A stretch of 7,801 nt of DNA, taken from NCBI GenBank assembly GCA_019410445.1, contig DXSO01000075.1:273-8073 (forward strand). The letters are read 5' to 3'. The position numbers were made by a program, and so were the translations under genes. The stretch comes from Sutterella sp. GTDB taxonomy: Bacteria > Pseudomonadota > Gammaproteobacteria > Burkholderiales > Burkholderiaceae_F. The notes under the pieces are model-generated. The model ran no database searches. It saw only the letters and a program-made list of their open reading frames with translations, and had not been told where the DNA came from. Of the stretch, positions 1 through 5,636 are shown in pieces (positions within the stretch are counted from its first letter, which is position 1; the number at the start of each line of letters is the position of its first letter).

Positions 1-1084
1 TGCCCGATCAGGTTTAACGCCCCATGACCAACGCATCATGCAGCGTTTGCGCACTTGCGAACGCCCGGTGTATCTGGCTGTCAACAAGTGTGAAGGTCTT
101 GCTGCTGAACATGCTGCGGAGTTTTATGAACTCGGCATGGGTGAGCCTATTCGTATTTCGGCTACGCACGGTCACGGCGTGGCGGCTTTGATGGACAGAG
201 TGCTCAATGAATTGCCTGAGCGCTTTGACGAACCCGAGGAGCAGGAAGAAGAAAACCCGGATGCGCCCAAGCGCATCAAAGTATGTCTGGCCGGACGCCC
301 CAATGTTGGGAAATCAACGTTGGCTAATGCGCTTTTGGGCGAAGAAAGACTCATTGCGTACGATATGCCCGGTACGACACGCGATGCCATTAAGGTGGAC
401 TTTGAAGCCGATGGGGTTCCTTTCCGCTTGATCGATACCGCAGGGTTGCGTCGTAAGGGGCGTGTGTTTGAGGCCGTTGAAAAATTTTCAGTCGTCAAAA
501 CACTCCAAGCCATTGAGGACTGCAACGTTTGCATTCTTGTTCTAGACGCAACTGAAGGGATCGCTGCATCCGATGCCCAGATTGCCGGCTACGCGCTTGA
601 AGCTGGACGAGCACTGGTTGTTGCCGTCAATAAATGGGACGGTGTCGACACATACAAGCGATCGATGGTTGATTTGGATATTGAACGCAAGTTCCACTTT
701 TTACGGTGGGCTCGTTTCATCCATATCTCAGCGCTCAAGAAAAATGGCCTCAATCATTTGATGCGTGCCGTTAAGGATGCGCATGCCGCTAGTTTTGCCA
801 AATTGTCGACGCCGCGCTTGACTCGCGTGATGATGGCTGCTGTCGAACAACAGCAACCGCCTCGCGTGGGACGTACCCGTCCGAAGCTGCGTTATGCCCA
901 TCAGGGAGGCATGAATCCGCCGGTAATCGTCATTCATGGCAATAGTCTTGATGCCGTCAGTGACAGCTACAAGCGCTATCTGGAGGGGGTATTCAGAGAT
1001 GCCTTTAATTTGGCAGGAACGCCGTTGCGGGTTGAACTGAAAACCAATCGTAATCCCTACGCAGAAGACGAAAAGAAAAAATGA
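1..1084 (+). CDS. der: Ribosome assembly GTPase Der (EngA), 5' end missing
   Basis: Der is an essential GTPase with two tandem GTP-binding domains and a C-terminal KH-like domain; it binds the 50S subunit late in assembly. The frame is open from base 2 (ARSGLTPHDQRI), so the gene begins upstream and the ATG at 38 is internal. What remains of domain 1 is its end: G4 as NKCE (about 83-94) and G5 as SATHG. Domain 2 is complete: P-loop GRPNVGKST (293-319), the switch region with DMPGTTRD, G3 DTAG followed by LRRKG (434 on), G4 NKWD (629-640) and G5 SALK (728-739). The rest matches the KH-like domain, including the conserved PPVIVIHGN stretch, and ends in a lysine-rich tail. About 360 of the usual 440-490 residues are present. 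The stop codon lies 307 bp before hfq. Identification is secure from the paired GTPase motifs; only the upstream boundary is unknown. Confidence 0.97.
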   Translation, partial: ARSGLTPHDQRIMQRLRTCERPVYLAVNKCEGLAAEHAAEFYELGMGEPIRISATHGHGVAALMDRVLNELPERFDEPEEQEEENPDAPKRIKVCLAGRPNVGKSTLANALLGEERLIAYDMPGTTRDAIKVDFEADGVPFRLIDTAGLRRKGRVFEAVEKFSVVKTLQAIEDCNVCILVLDATEGIAASDAQIAGYALEAGRALVVAVNKWDGVDTYKRSMVDLDIERKFHFLRWARFIHISALKKNGLNHLMRAVKDAHAASFAKLSTPRLTRVMMAAVEQQQPPRVGRTRPKLRYAHQGGMNPPVIVIHGNSLDAVSDSYKRYLEGVFRDAFNLAGTPLRVELKTNRNPYAEDEKKK

Positions 1085-1094
1085 TCCATGAAGT

Positions 1095-1120
1095 GGGCGC
1101 GATTTGCTTTTATCGTGCCC
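1095..1120 (+). other. Stem-loop just after der
   Basis: GGGCGCGAT (1095-1103) pairs with ATCGTGCCC (1112-1120) over nine base pairs, one of them G-U, with an eight-base T-rich loop. It begins ten bases after the der stop. No run of T follows, so it is not a standard intrinsic terminator. It could protect the 3' end of der mRNA, mark a processing site or assist Rho-dependent termination. The pairing is seen directly; the role is inferred. Confidence 0.45.
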
Positions 1121-1170
1121 GATTGGAGCATTCAGTAACATTTTGCGCATAAATTGGGGCGGCAATCTGG

Positions 1171-1198
1171 TTTGCTGCAGTCAAATCTGCGTTACTAT
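1171..1198 (+). promoter_or_regulatory. Weak candidate promoter for hfq
   Basis: TTTGCT (1171-1176) and TACTAT (1193-1198) resemble sigma-70 -35 and -10 boxes with a 16-base spacer. Shifting the -35 to TTGCTG gives a better box but only 15 bases. A transcript from here would start near 1205 and open with the stem-loop at 1208-1232. The match is modest and other placements exist, so this is only a candidate. The 307-bp gap after der makes a promoter somewhere in it reasonable. Confidence 0.22.
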
Positions 1199-1207
1199 TG
1201 CTCTGGC

Positions 1208-1246
1208 CGGCTCCTTGATGCCTAAGGAGCCGAAACTGGTCAGTTT
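1208..1246 (+). other. Perfect 9-bp stem-loop followed by a palindrome in the hfq leader
   Basis: CGGCTCCTT (1208-1216) and AAGGAGCCG (1224-1232) form a perfect nine-base stem with a seven-base loop. The right arm contains AAGGAG, a Shine-Dalgarno-like string that would be hidden in the stem, although no start codon lies at a useful distance behind it. AAACTG-GT-CAGTTT (1233-1246) follows directly as a second inverted repeat that could be a DNA operator or a small hairpin. There is no T-run on either strand, so a terminator is unlikely. This may be a structured 5' leader of hfq mRNA; the function is inferred. Confidence 0.45.
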
Positions 1247-1276
1247 GTAGCAGTCCATTCGGTCAGGGGAGCCTCA

Positions 1277-1336
1277 ATGGTTTCTCGGCTGCGTGCTGAT
1301 AACAACAAAACAACAATTTACGCACTCCTCGGGTGA
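1277..1336 (+). CDS. Possible 19-codon leader ORF upstream of hfq
   Basis: An ATG at 1277 has a strong Shine-Dalgarno sequence, AGGGGAG (1265-1271), five bases upstream and opens a 19-codon frame (MVSRLRADNNKTTIYALLG) ending at TGA 1334-1336. It contains the A-rich tract at 1301-1316. Its stop overlaps the GTG of a second tiny frame (1333-1371) as GTGA. I know of no family with this sequence. Such short frames arise by chance, and only the quality of the ribosome binding site raises it above background. If translated, it would more likely act as a leader affecting hfq translation than as a functional peptide. Confidence 0.25.
   Translation: MVSRLRADNNKTTIYALLG
1301..1316 (+). promoter_or_regulatory. 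A-rich ARN-type tract, possible Hfq autoregulatory site
   Basis: AACAACAAAACAACAA reads as three consecutive ARN triplets (AAC AAC AAA) and then two more (AAC AAT) after a two-base step. The distal face of Hfq is known to bind A-R-N repeats in mRNA, and in E. coli Hfq represses its own translation by binding the hfq leader. A second ARN run (AGA AAA AAA, 1384-1392) lies over the hfq ribosome binding site and the first base of its start codon. The motifs are visible; binding here is inferred. Confidence 0.35.
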
Positions 1337-1371
1337 GCGAAGTTTCCGGAAGGAGACTCAACGCGTCGTGA
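1333..1371 (+). CDS. Possible 12-codon leader ORF bridging to hfq
   Basis: A GTG at 1333 overlaps the stop of the preceding tiny frame by four bases (GTGA) and reads 12 codons (MSEVSGRRLNAS) to TGA at 1369-1371. That stop overlaps an ATG at 1371 that is in frame with hfq, seven codons before its likely start. The frame contains GGAAGGAG (1348-1355), a strong Shine-Dalgarno string too far from ATG 1371 (15 bases) and GTG 1368 (12 bases) to be ideal. The arrangement would suit translational coupling, but chance overlap cannot be excluded. Confidence 0.15.
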   Translation: MSEVSGRRLNAS

Positions 1372-1381
1372 TGGGGGTGCC

Positions 1382-1385
1382 GGAG
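1382..1385 (+). promoter_or_regulatory. Ribosome binding site deciding the hfq start
   Basis: GGAG sits six bases before ATG 1392. It supports that start over the in-frame GTG 1293, GTG 1368 and ATG 1371, as does the Hfq family N-terminus (short tail, then GQxLQDPFLN). Confidence 0.75.
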
Positions 1386-1391
1386 AAAAAA

Positions 1392-1634
1392 ATGGCAAGC
1401 AGAGGACAGCTTCTTCAAGATCCTTTTCTGAACGTTCTGCGAAAGGAACACATTCCCGTTTCAATTTATCTTGTCAACGGCATTAAGTTGCAGGGGCAGG
1501 TTGAGTCTTTCGACCAGTACGTGGTGCTGCTCCGCAACACCGTGACCCAGATGGTCTATAAGCATGCCATCAGCACAGTGGTTCCCACTCGAGCTGTAAG
1601 CATTCCTAATACCGGTACGATTCTCCCTGACTGA
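1392..1634 (+). CDS. hfq: RNA chaperone Hfq
   Basis: Hfq is a hexameric Sm-like protein that binds small RNAs and mRNAs and promotes their pairing, controlling translation and decay. The 80-residue product has the whole core: LQDPFLN (8-14), Sm1 (about 21-50, with VSIYLVNGIKLQGQ and ESFDQY) and the Sm2 signature YKHAISTVVP (56-65). Proximal-pocket residues Q9, Q42, K57 and H58 and distal-face Y26, G30 and K32 are present (E. coli numbering plus one). The rim reads R17-K18-E19-H20 where E. coli has RRER, so it has fewer arginines. The tail after the core is only about 15 residues, far shorter than in E. coli (102 residues in total). The start is set by a GGAG site and by family length. hflX follows after one base, so the two are surely co-transcribed. 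The leader carries possible autoregulatory elements. Confidence 0.97.
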   Translation: MASRGQLLQDPFLNVLRKEHIPVSIYLVNGIKLQGQVESFDQYVVLLRNTVTQMVYKHAISTVVPTRAVSIPNTGTILPD

Positions 1635-1635
1635 T

Positions 1636-2853
1636 TTGACAAAATTTCAATTCGACAGCGCGCGGGAAGCTGAGGCTGCCCGCGCTTTTCTTGTGACAGT
1701 GGCCGTCGGACGCGAACGTCATTTTGACGCTGGCGAAGAACTCACCGAACTGGTGAGTTCCGACAATCTCGAACCCGTGGGACTGATTCAGGCTCGTCGT
1801 GATAAACCTGATCCGGCAACTTATCTTGGCAGCGGCAAGATTGAAGAAATCAAAATGCTTGCCAAGGGAGCAGGAGCCGATTGCGTTGTGTTCGATGCGT
1901 CTTTGTCGGCTGCTCAGCAGAGAAATATCTCAAACGTTATAGAACTGCCCGTTTTGGATCGAACCGAGCTTATCCTTGAGATCTTTCGGCGGCGAGCCAA
2001 GAGCAAGGAGGGGCGTTTGCAAGTTGAACTGGCCCGATTGGAGCATCTTTCAACACGTCTGGTGCGCGGGTGGACTCACTTGGAACGTCAACGCGGCGGT
2101 TTGGGAAAAACAGGTGGCCCCGGCGAAAAGCAGATCGAATTGGATCGCCGAATGATTGCCTCGAGGGTAAAGATGCTTCGAGAGCAACTCAAAAAACTTT
2201 CCAGACAACGAGATACTCAGCGTCGCTCGCGAATGAAGGGAGAGTTGCCGACGGTTAGTTTGGTGGGTTACACCAATGCGGGCAAGTCGACGCTTTTCAA
2301 TCGTCTGGTGCGCGAGAAGGCTTATGCGGCTGACCAATTGTTTGCCACGTTGGATACAACGGCGCGACGCTGTTGGGTCAGTGATGAGGAAACCGTTGTG
2401 TTGTCGGACACTGTGGGATTCATTCGTGGTCTGCCTCATCAGCTCGTTGAAGCATTTAAGTCGACTCTTGACGAAACGGTGCATGCGGATGTGCTGCTGC
2501 ATGTCGTGGATTCCGCTTCTGCAGTGCGAGAAGAGCAAATGGCTTCCGTTGCTTCTGTTCTAAAGCAGATTGGTGCAGATGATATTCGCCAGATTGTCGT
2601 CTACAACAAGTGCGACCTTTCGGGACTTGAGCCTGCGGTACAGCGCAATGCGGATGGATCGGTACGTTCCGTCACAATCAGTGCGGCAACAGGGCAAGGC
2701 ATTGAACTGTTGAGAGAGGTGCTTGCAGAAGCCGCAGCCAGAGTGCGTGAAGAAAATGCCAGCGTGCCGCGAGAGCTGGAGTTCTGGGAGGAAGAAAGGC
2801 GCGACGTCAAAAGCGATGATGATGCGCTCAAGGAACTTGAAGCATTATTGTGA
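1636..2853 (+). CDS. hflX: Ribosome-associated GTPase HflX
   Basis: HflX binds the 50S subunit and, in E. coli, splits stalled or heat-damaged ribosomes using GTP. The 405-residue product has the N-terminal HflX domain (about 17-115), a helical linker with HLERQRGGLGKTGGPGEKQ (148-166), and a G domain: G1 GYTNAGKS (211-218), G2 in FATLDTT (236-242), G3 DTVG (258-261), G4 NKCD (324-327) and G5 SAATGQG (349-355). The C-terminus is acidic. The start is TTG at 1636, one base after the hfq stop, with no purine-rich ribosome binding site before it. An in-frame stop at 1597-1599 limits any upstream start, and the next candidate (GTG 1693) would remove the first conserved strand (RAFLVTVAVG). Translation therefore probably depends on coupling to hfq. 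A 217-bp gap follows before hflK. The function is secure; the exact start is slightly less so. Confidence 0.96.
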   Translation: MTKFQFDSAREAEAARAFLVTVAVGRERHFDAGEELTELVSSDNLEPVGLIQARRDKPDPATYLGSGKIEEIKMLAKGAGADCVVFDASLSAAQQRNISNVIELPVLDRTELILEIFRRRAKSKEGRLQVELARLEHLSTRLVRGWTHLERQRGGLGKTGGPGEKQIELDRRMIASRVKMLREQLKKLSRQRDTQRRSRMKGELPTVSLVGYTNAGKSTLFNRLVREKAYAADQLFATLDTTARRCWVSDEETVVLSDTVGFIRGLPHQLVEAFKSTLDETVHADVLLHVVDSASAVREEQMASVASVLKQIGADDIRQIVVYNKCDLSGLEPAVQRNADGSVRSVTISAATGQGIELLREVLAEAAARVREENASVPRELEFWEEERRDVKSDDDALKELEALL

Positions 2854-3070
2854 ATTTGTGCTTTAGTCCGTTATTTGAAATGTGTACTCGTGGTTGTTGG
2901 TAACAGTGCGTTAAACCATGAGGAGACAAACGAGTGACGGCGAAGACGAATGCTAAACTGCGCAAAGCTGCCCGCAAGGAATTTCGATGCCATTAGGCGC
3001 TTTGAGATGAAATTTCGCTTGTTATCGGGCTAACGTACGCAAAATTTAAACATAGACAGGGATACCCTCA
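2854..3070 (+). other. hflX-hflK intergenic region
   Basis: This gap is much larger than the gaps among the downstream genes. I see no intrinsic terminator and no convincing promoter. TTGAAA (2875-2880) could be a -35 box but has no good -10 partner at 16-18 bases. Near-repeats AATTTCGATG (2980-2989) and AAATTTCGCT (3010-3019) occur, and GTTA/TAAC flank a six-base loop at about 3021-3034. The main content is the short frame at 2934-2996. The hflK ribosome binding site AGGG lies at 3058-3061. Confidence 0.5.
2934..2996 (+). CDS. Possible 20-residue basic peptide ORF between hflX and hflK
   Basis: AGGAG (2921-2925) lies eight bases before GTG 2934, one of the better ribosome binding sites in the window. 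The frame runs 20 codons to TAG at 2994-2996. The predicted peptide begins MTAKTNAKLRK and ends EFRCH; it is strongly basic (four Lys and three Arg) and has no membrane segment. A 12-codon ATG frame (2918-2956) overlaps it in another phase but has no ribosome binding site. I recognise no family. It may be a leader peptide for hflKC, a small protein, or chance. The strong Shine-Dalgarno match is the only real support. Confidence 0.28.
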   Translation: MTAKTNAKLRKAARKEFRCH

Positions 3071-4522
3071 ATGTCATTTAATGACCCGCAGTGGGGCCGT
3101 TCTACGGGCTCGAACAAGCCCCGCGATGACGAACAAGATAAACAGGACGTCAATCAGGAAACGTCGTCTCGTCGAGAGGACAATGAGAAGCGAGACGACC
3201 AAAGCAATGCGTCCGGTGATAACGCTCGCAACAGTCAAAATACGCGTCGCGGCAACCAAGACGAGAGCAATGATCTCGATCAGCTCTGGAATGATTTCAA
3301 TCGAATGATTAATTCAGTGCTGGGAGGCGACAAAAATCCGCGTCGCTCGCCGGACAATCGTCGTGATAATGCTTTTGATGAGCAGTCAAGTGATTCTTGG
3401 AGAGCCAATCAGGATATGGATAATCCGCCGCCACCTCCGCCGAGATCTCGACCTGCTCGAGGGTTCGGTCGAGATCCCAAGTCTTTTTCGCTGAGAGGAC
3501 TTTCCGCTCTGGTTGGAATCGCTGCTATCGGCTGGCTCGCAACAGGTATCTACATTGTTCCTGAAGGCCAGGTCGGTGTTGTGACGACGTTCGGTAAGTA
3601 CACTCAGGACAGTGCAGCTGGTATCAACTGGCGTATGCCTTGGCCGATTCAGCGAGTGGAAATCGTGGATGTGTCCAGTGTTCGCAAGGCCGAAATTGGT
3701 ATGCGGGGGACCACGCAGCGCCTGAAGGAGGCGTTGATGCTCACCGACGACGAAAATATCGTCGACGTGATGTTTAATGTGCAGTATCGCATTAAGCCGC
3801 ATGCGGCTAAGGACTACCTTTTCCGCAGTCGTGATCCGGACAGAAGTGTTTTTGATGCTGCTGAATCGGCAATGCGAGAAGTGGTTGGTCGAAAGACGAT
3901 GGACTCGGTGCTTTTTGAGAGCAAGCAGGAAATTGCTTCGGCCGTTCAGGTGGCAATGCAGGCAATGCTTGATCGTTATCGCACGGGTATCGAAGTGATG
4001 AGCGTGGCCATTCAGAATGCGCAGCCGCCACAACAAGTGCAGGCGGCGTTCAACGATGCGGTAAAGGCCGGTCAGGATCGCGAACGCCAGATCAACGAAG
4101 GTCAAGCTTATGCCAATGCGGTGGTTCCGGTTGCCCGAGGCATGGCTTCGCGACTCGTTCAGGAAGCCGAAGCTTATAAGGCTCGCGTCGTGCAGACGGC
4201 TCGCGGCGATGCCGAACGTTTCAGCAAGGTGCTCGAACAGTACGAGAAGGCTCCTCAGGTGACGCGCGATCGCATCTATATTGATGCGATGCGCGACGTA
4301 TACAGTAATACGAAGAAAGTATTGGTCGAAACACAGGGAGCAAGCAATCTGCTTTATCTGCCGTTTGACAAACTTCTCGAGCAGAGTGCGACGGCTGCGC
4401 CTTCGCGTGTTCTGTCCAATTCAACAACAACGGATCCTGCCGCAAGTGTTGCCGCTCCCGTTGTTCAAAGCGCCCCGCAGCAGGATACTGCGCGAAACCT
4501 AATTCGCGATCGTGTGCGTTGA
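3071..4522 (+). CDS. hflK: FtsH-associated SPFH membrane protein HflK
   Basis: HflK pairs with HflC in a large inner-membrane assembly that encloses the FtsH AAA protease and modulates its degradation of membrane substrates. The 483-residue product starts MSFNDPQWGR, followed by a hydrophilic Asp/Asn/Arg/Gln-rich stretch. Next come a short conserved-looking segment LDQLWNDFNRMI (69-80), a second disordered part with six prolines (119-124), one membrane segment (about 141-163) and the SPFH/band 7 domain (about 160-350: VPEGQVGVVTTFGKY, then RMPWPIQRVE). A long charged helix likely to form coiled coil (about 320-395) and a low-complexity tail follow. It is longer than E. coli HflK (419), mainly in the cytoplasmic N-terminal part. 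AGGG nine bases upstream supports the start. hflC follows after 20 bp. Confidence 0.97.
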   Translation: MSFNDPQWGRSTGSNKPRDDEQDKQDVNQETSSRREDNEKRDDQSNASGDNARNSQNTRRGNQDESNDLDQLWNDFNRMINSVLGGDKNPRRSPDNRRDNAFDEQSSDSWRANQDMDNPPPPPPRSRPARGFGRDPKSFSLRGLSALVGIAAIGWLATGIYIVPEGQVGVVTTFGKYTQDSAAGINWRMPWPIQRVEIVDVSSVRKAEIGMRGTTQRLKEALMLTDDENIVDVMFNVQYRIKPHAAKDYLFRSRDPDRSVFDAAESAMREVVGRKTMDSVLFESKQEIASAVQVAMQAMLDRYRTGIEVMSVAIQNAQPPQQVQAAFNDAVKAGQDRERQINEGQAYANAVVPVARGMASRLVQEAEAYKARVVQTARGDAERFSKVLEQYEKAPQVTRDRIYIDAMRDVYSNTKKVLVETQGASNLLYLPFDKLLEQSATAAPSRVLSNSTTTDPAASVAAPVVQSAPQQDTARNLIRDRVR

Positions 4523-4542
4523 TTGGAGGGCAGAGGTAAAAA

Positions 4543-5415
4543 ATGAAAAAACTGACATCCCTCATCGTTGCCGCTGTTGTAGCTGCTGGTGCTGCCCAGC
4601 TTTGTTTGTATACGGTTGATGAACGAGAGTATGCGTTGGTATTCGCTCTGGGCGAACTGCGTGACGTCAAAAGCGAGCCGGGGCTGTATGTGAAATTGCC
4701 TGCCCCGCTGCAGAATATTGTTTATCTCGACAAGCGTATCCTCACGCTGGATGCTCCGAATGCGGATTTGGTGCAGACAAGCGAGAAGAAAAATTTGTTG
4801 ATTGACAGCTTCGTACGTTGGAGAATTGCTGATCCTCGCAAGTATTGGGTTTCCTTCATTGGAAACGAACGGGCGGCTGAGGATCGTGTTGCCGCTCTTT
4901 TGCGCGACGTGCTCAATCAAACCGTCAATCGCCGAACCGTCAATGAGATTACTTCTCGTGAGCGCGAAAAAGCGATGAATGAAATTCAGAAAGGCTTGCA
5001 GATGCGCGTTCAGGATATCGGTATTGATATTGTGGACGTTCGTCTCAAGCGTGTGGATTTCACGCCGGAAATTTCCGAATCGGTTTACCGACGCATGGAA
5101 GCAGAGCGCAAACGCGTGGCTAGCGAAGAGCGAAGCAAGGGTGCTGCTGCAGCCGAACGCATCAGAGCTCAGGCCGACCGTGAACGGGAGGTCATCTTGG
5201 CTGACGCATATCGCGAAGCTCAGAAGATCAAGGGTGAAGGCGATGCCCAGGCCAATGCGACCTATGCTGAAGCATTTAGCCGTGATCCTGAATTTGCGAA
5301 GTTTTACCGAAATATCGAAGCGTATAAACAGACCTTCGGTAAGTCTTCCGACATGATTGTTCTGGATGGATCTAACGAGTTCTTTGATTATTTCAAAAAC
5401 TCTAAAGACAAGTAA
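4543..5415 (+). CDS. hflC: FtsH-associated SPFH membrane protein HflC
   Basis: HflC is the partner of HflK in the FtsH-modulating complex. The 290-residue product has an N-terminal membrane anchor (about 4-24) that looks like an uncleaved signal anchor, with the bulk predicted on the periplasmic side. The SPFH/band 7 domain (about 22-190) begins with YTVDEREYALVFALGE and contains GLYVKLPAPLQNIVYLDKR. A charged helical region (about 183-240, rich in Glu, Arg and Ala) follows, then the HflC-type end with GEGDAQANATYAEAF and DPEFAKFYRNIEAY (about 231-261). The size is close to the family norm (E. coli 334). A ribosome binding site, AGAGGT (4532-4537), lies five bases before the ATG. The 20-bp gaps on both sides indicate co-transcription with hflK and the DUF2065 gene. 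An extended frame on the opposite strand over this gene is a coding shadow. Confidence 0.97.
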   Translation: MKKLTSLIVAAVVAAGAAQLCLYTVDEREYALVFALGELRDVKSEPGLYVKLPAPLQNIVYLDKRILTLDAPNADLVQTSEKKNLLIDSFVRWRIADPRKYWVSFIGNERAAEDRVAALLRDVLNQTVNRRTVNEITSREREKAMNEIQKGLQMRVQDIGIDIVDVRLKRVDFTPEISESVYRRMEAERKRVASEERSKGAAAAERIRAQADREREVILADAYREAQKIKGEGDAQANATYAEAFSRDPEFAKFYRNIEAYKQTFGKSSDMIVLDGSNEFFDYFKNSKDK

Positions 5416-5435
5416 CGGACACATGGACGACTGAC

Positions 5436-5630
5436 ATGAAAACCATTGTTTTGGCGCTATGCTTCATGGCGGTGTTTGAGGGGATTCTGCCTCTGGTGGC
5501 ACCGGGGAAGTGGAAGCAGGCCATTCAAGCTGCGCTTGATTTGCCCGAGAGCATGATTGTGCGCATCGCTGCCGTTTTGGTGGTCGGAGGTTTGAGTGCC
5601 GTCTGGTTCATAATGCTTTATTGGAATTGA
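5436..5630 (+). CDS. Small inner-membrane protein, DUF2065 (YjeT-like)
   Basis: This 64-residue protein has two hydrophobic helices (about 4-22 and 42-61) joined by a short amphipathic loop (GKWKQAIQAALDLPE). The first helix carries the family pattern FEGILPLVAP with a following Trp, and the second ends in a Trp and Tyr near the membrane edge. DUF2065 proteins (E. coli YjeT) are commonly encoded directly after hflC, but their function is unknown. The position suggests a link to the HflKC-FtsH complex, which is inference from neighbourhood. The ribosome binding site is weak (GGA, 5425-5427), and the gene may be coupled to hflC 20 bp upstream. hisZ starts six bases after its stop. Confidence 0.88.
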   Translation: MKTIVLALCFMAVFEGILPLVAPGKWKQAIQAALDLPESMIVRIAAVLVVGGLSAVWFIMLYWN

Positions 5631-5636
5631 CGAGAA

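Noticed and set aside
1095..1232. Intrinsic terminators after der
   Set aside because: Both stem-loops lack a following T-run on either strand, so they are reported only as stem-loops.
1190..1290. Possible tRNA or other known RNA gene in the der-hfq gap
   Set aside because: There is a good hairpin, but no cloverleaf, no T-loop consensus and no acceptor pairing.
1293..1391. GTG 1293 as the hfq start, giving a 33-residue N-terminal extension
   Set aside because: No ribosome binding site at a proper distance, and known Hfq proteins begin only a few residues before QDPFLN. GGAG before ATG 1392 fits much better.
3007..3033. Eight-codon frame MKFRLLSG before hflK
   Set aside because: It has no properly spaced ribosome binding site and is too short to separate from chance.
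2803..4676. Shared 14-mer GACGTCAAAAGCGA at 2803-2816 (hflX) and 4663-4676 (hflC)
   Set aside because: Both copies lie in coding sequence and read as the same short peptide (DVKS). There is no further similarity around them, so coincidence is likely.
4465..5424. Extended open frame on the minus strand across hflC
   Set aside because: It lies opposite a clear conserved gene and its translation resembles no protein I recognise; it reflects the codon bias of hflC. The same applies to the minus-strand frames at 3386-4105 and 6063-6599.
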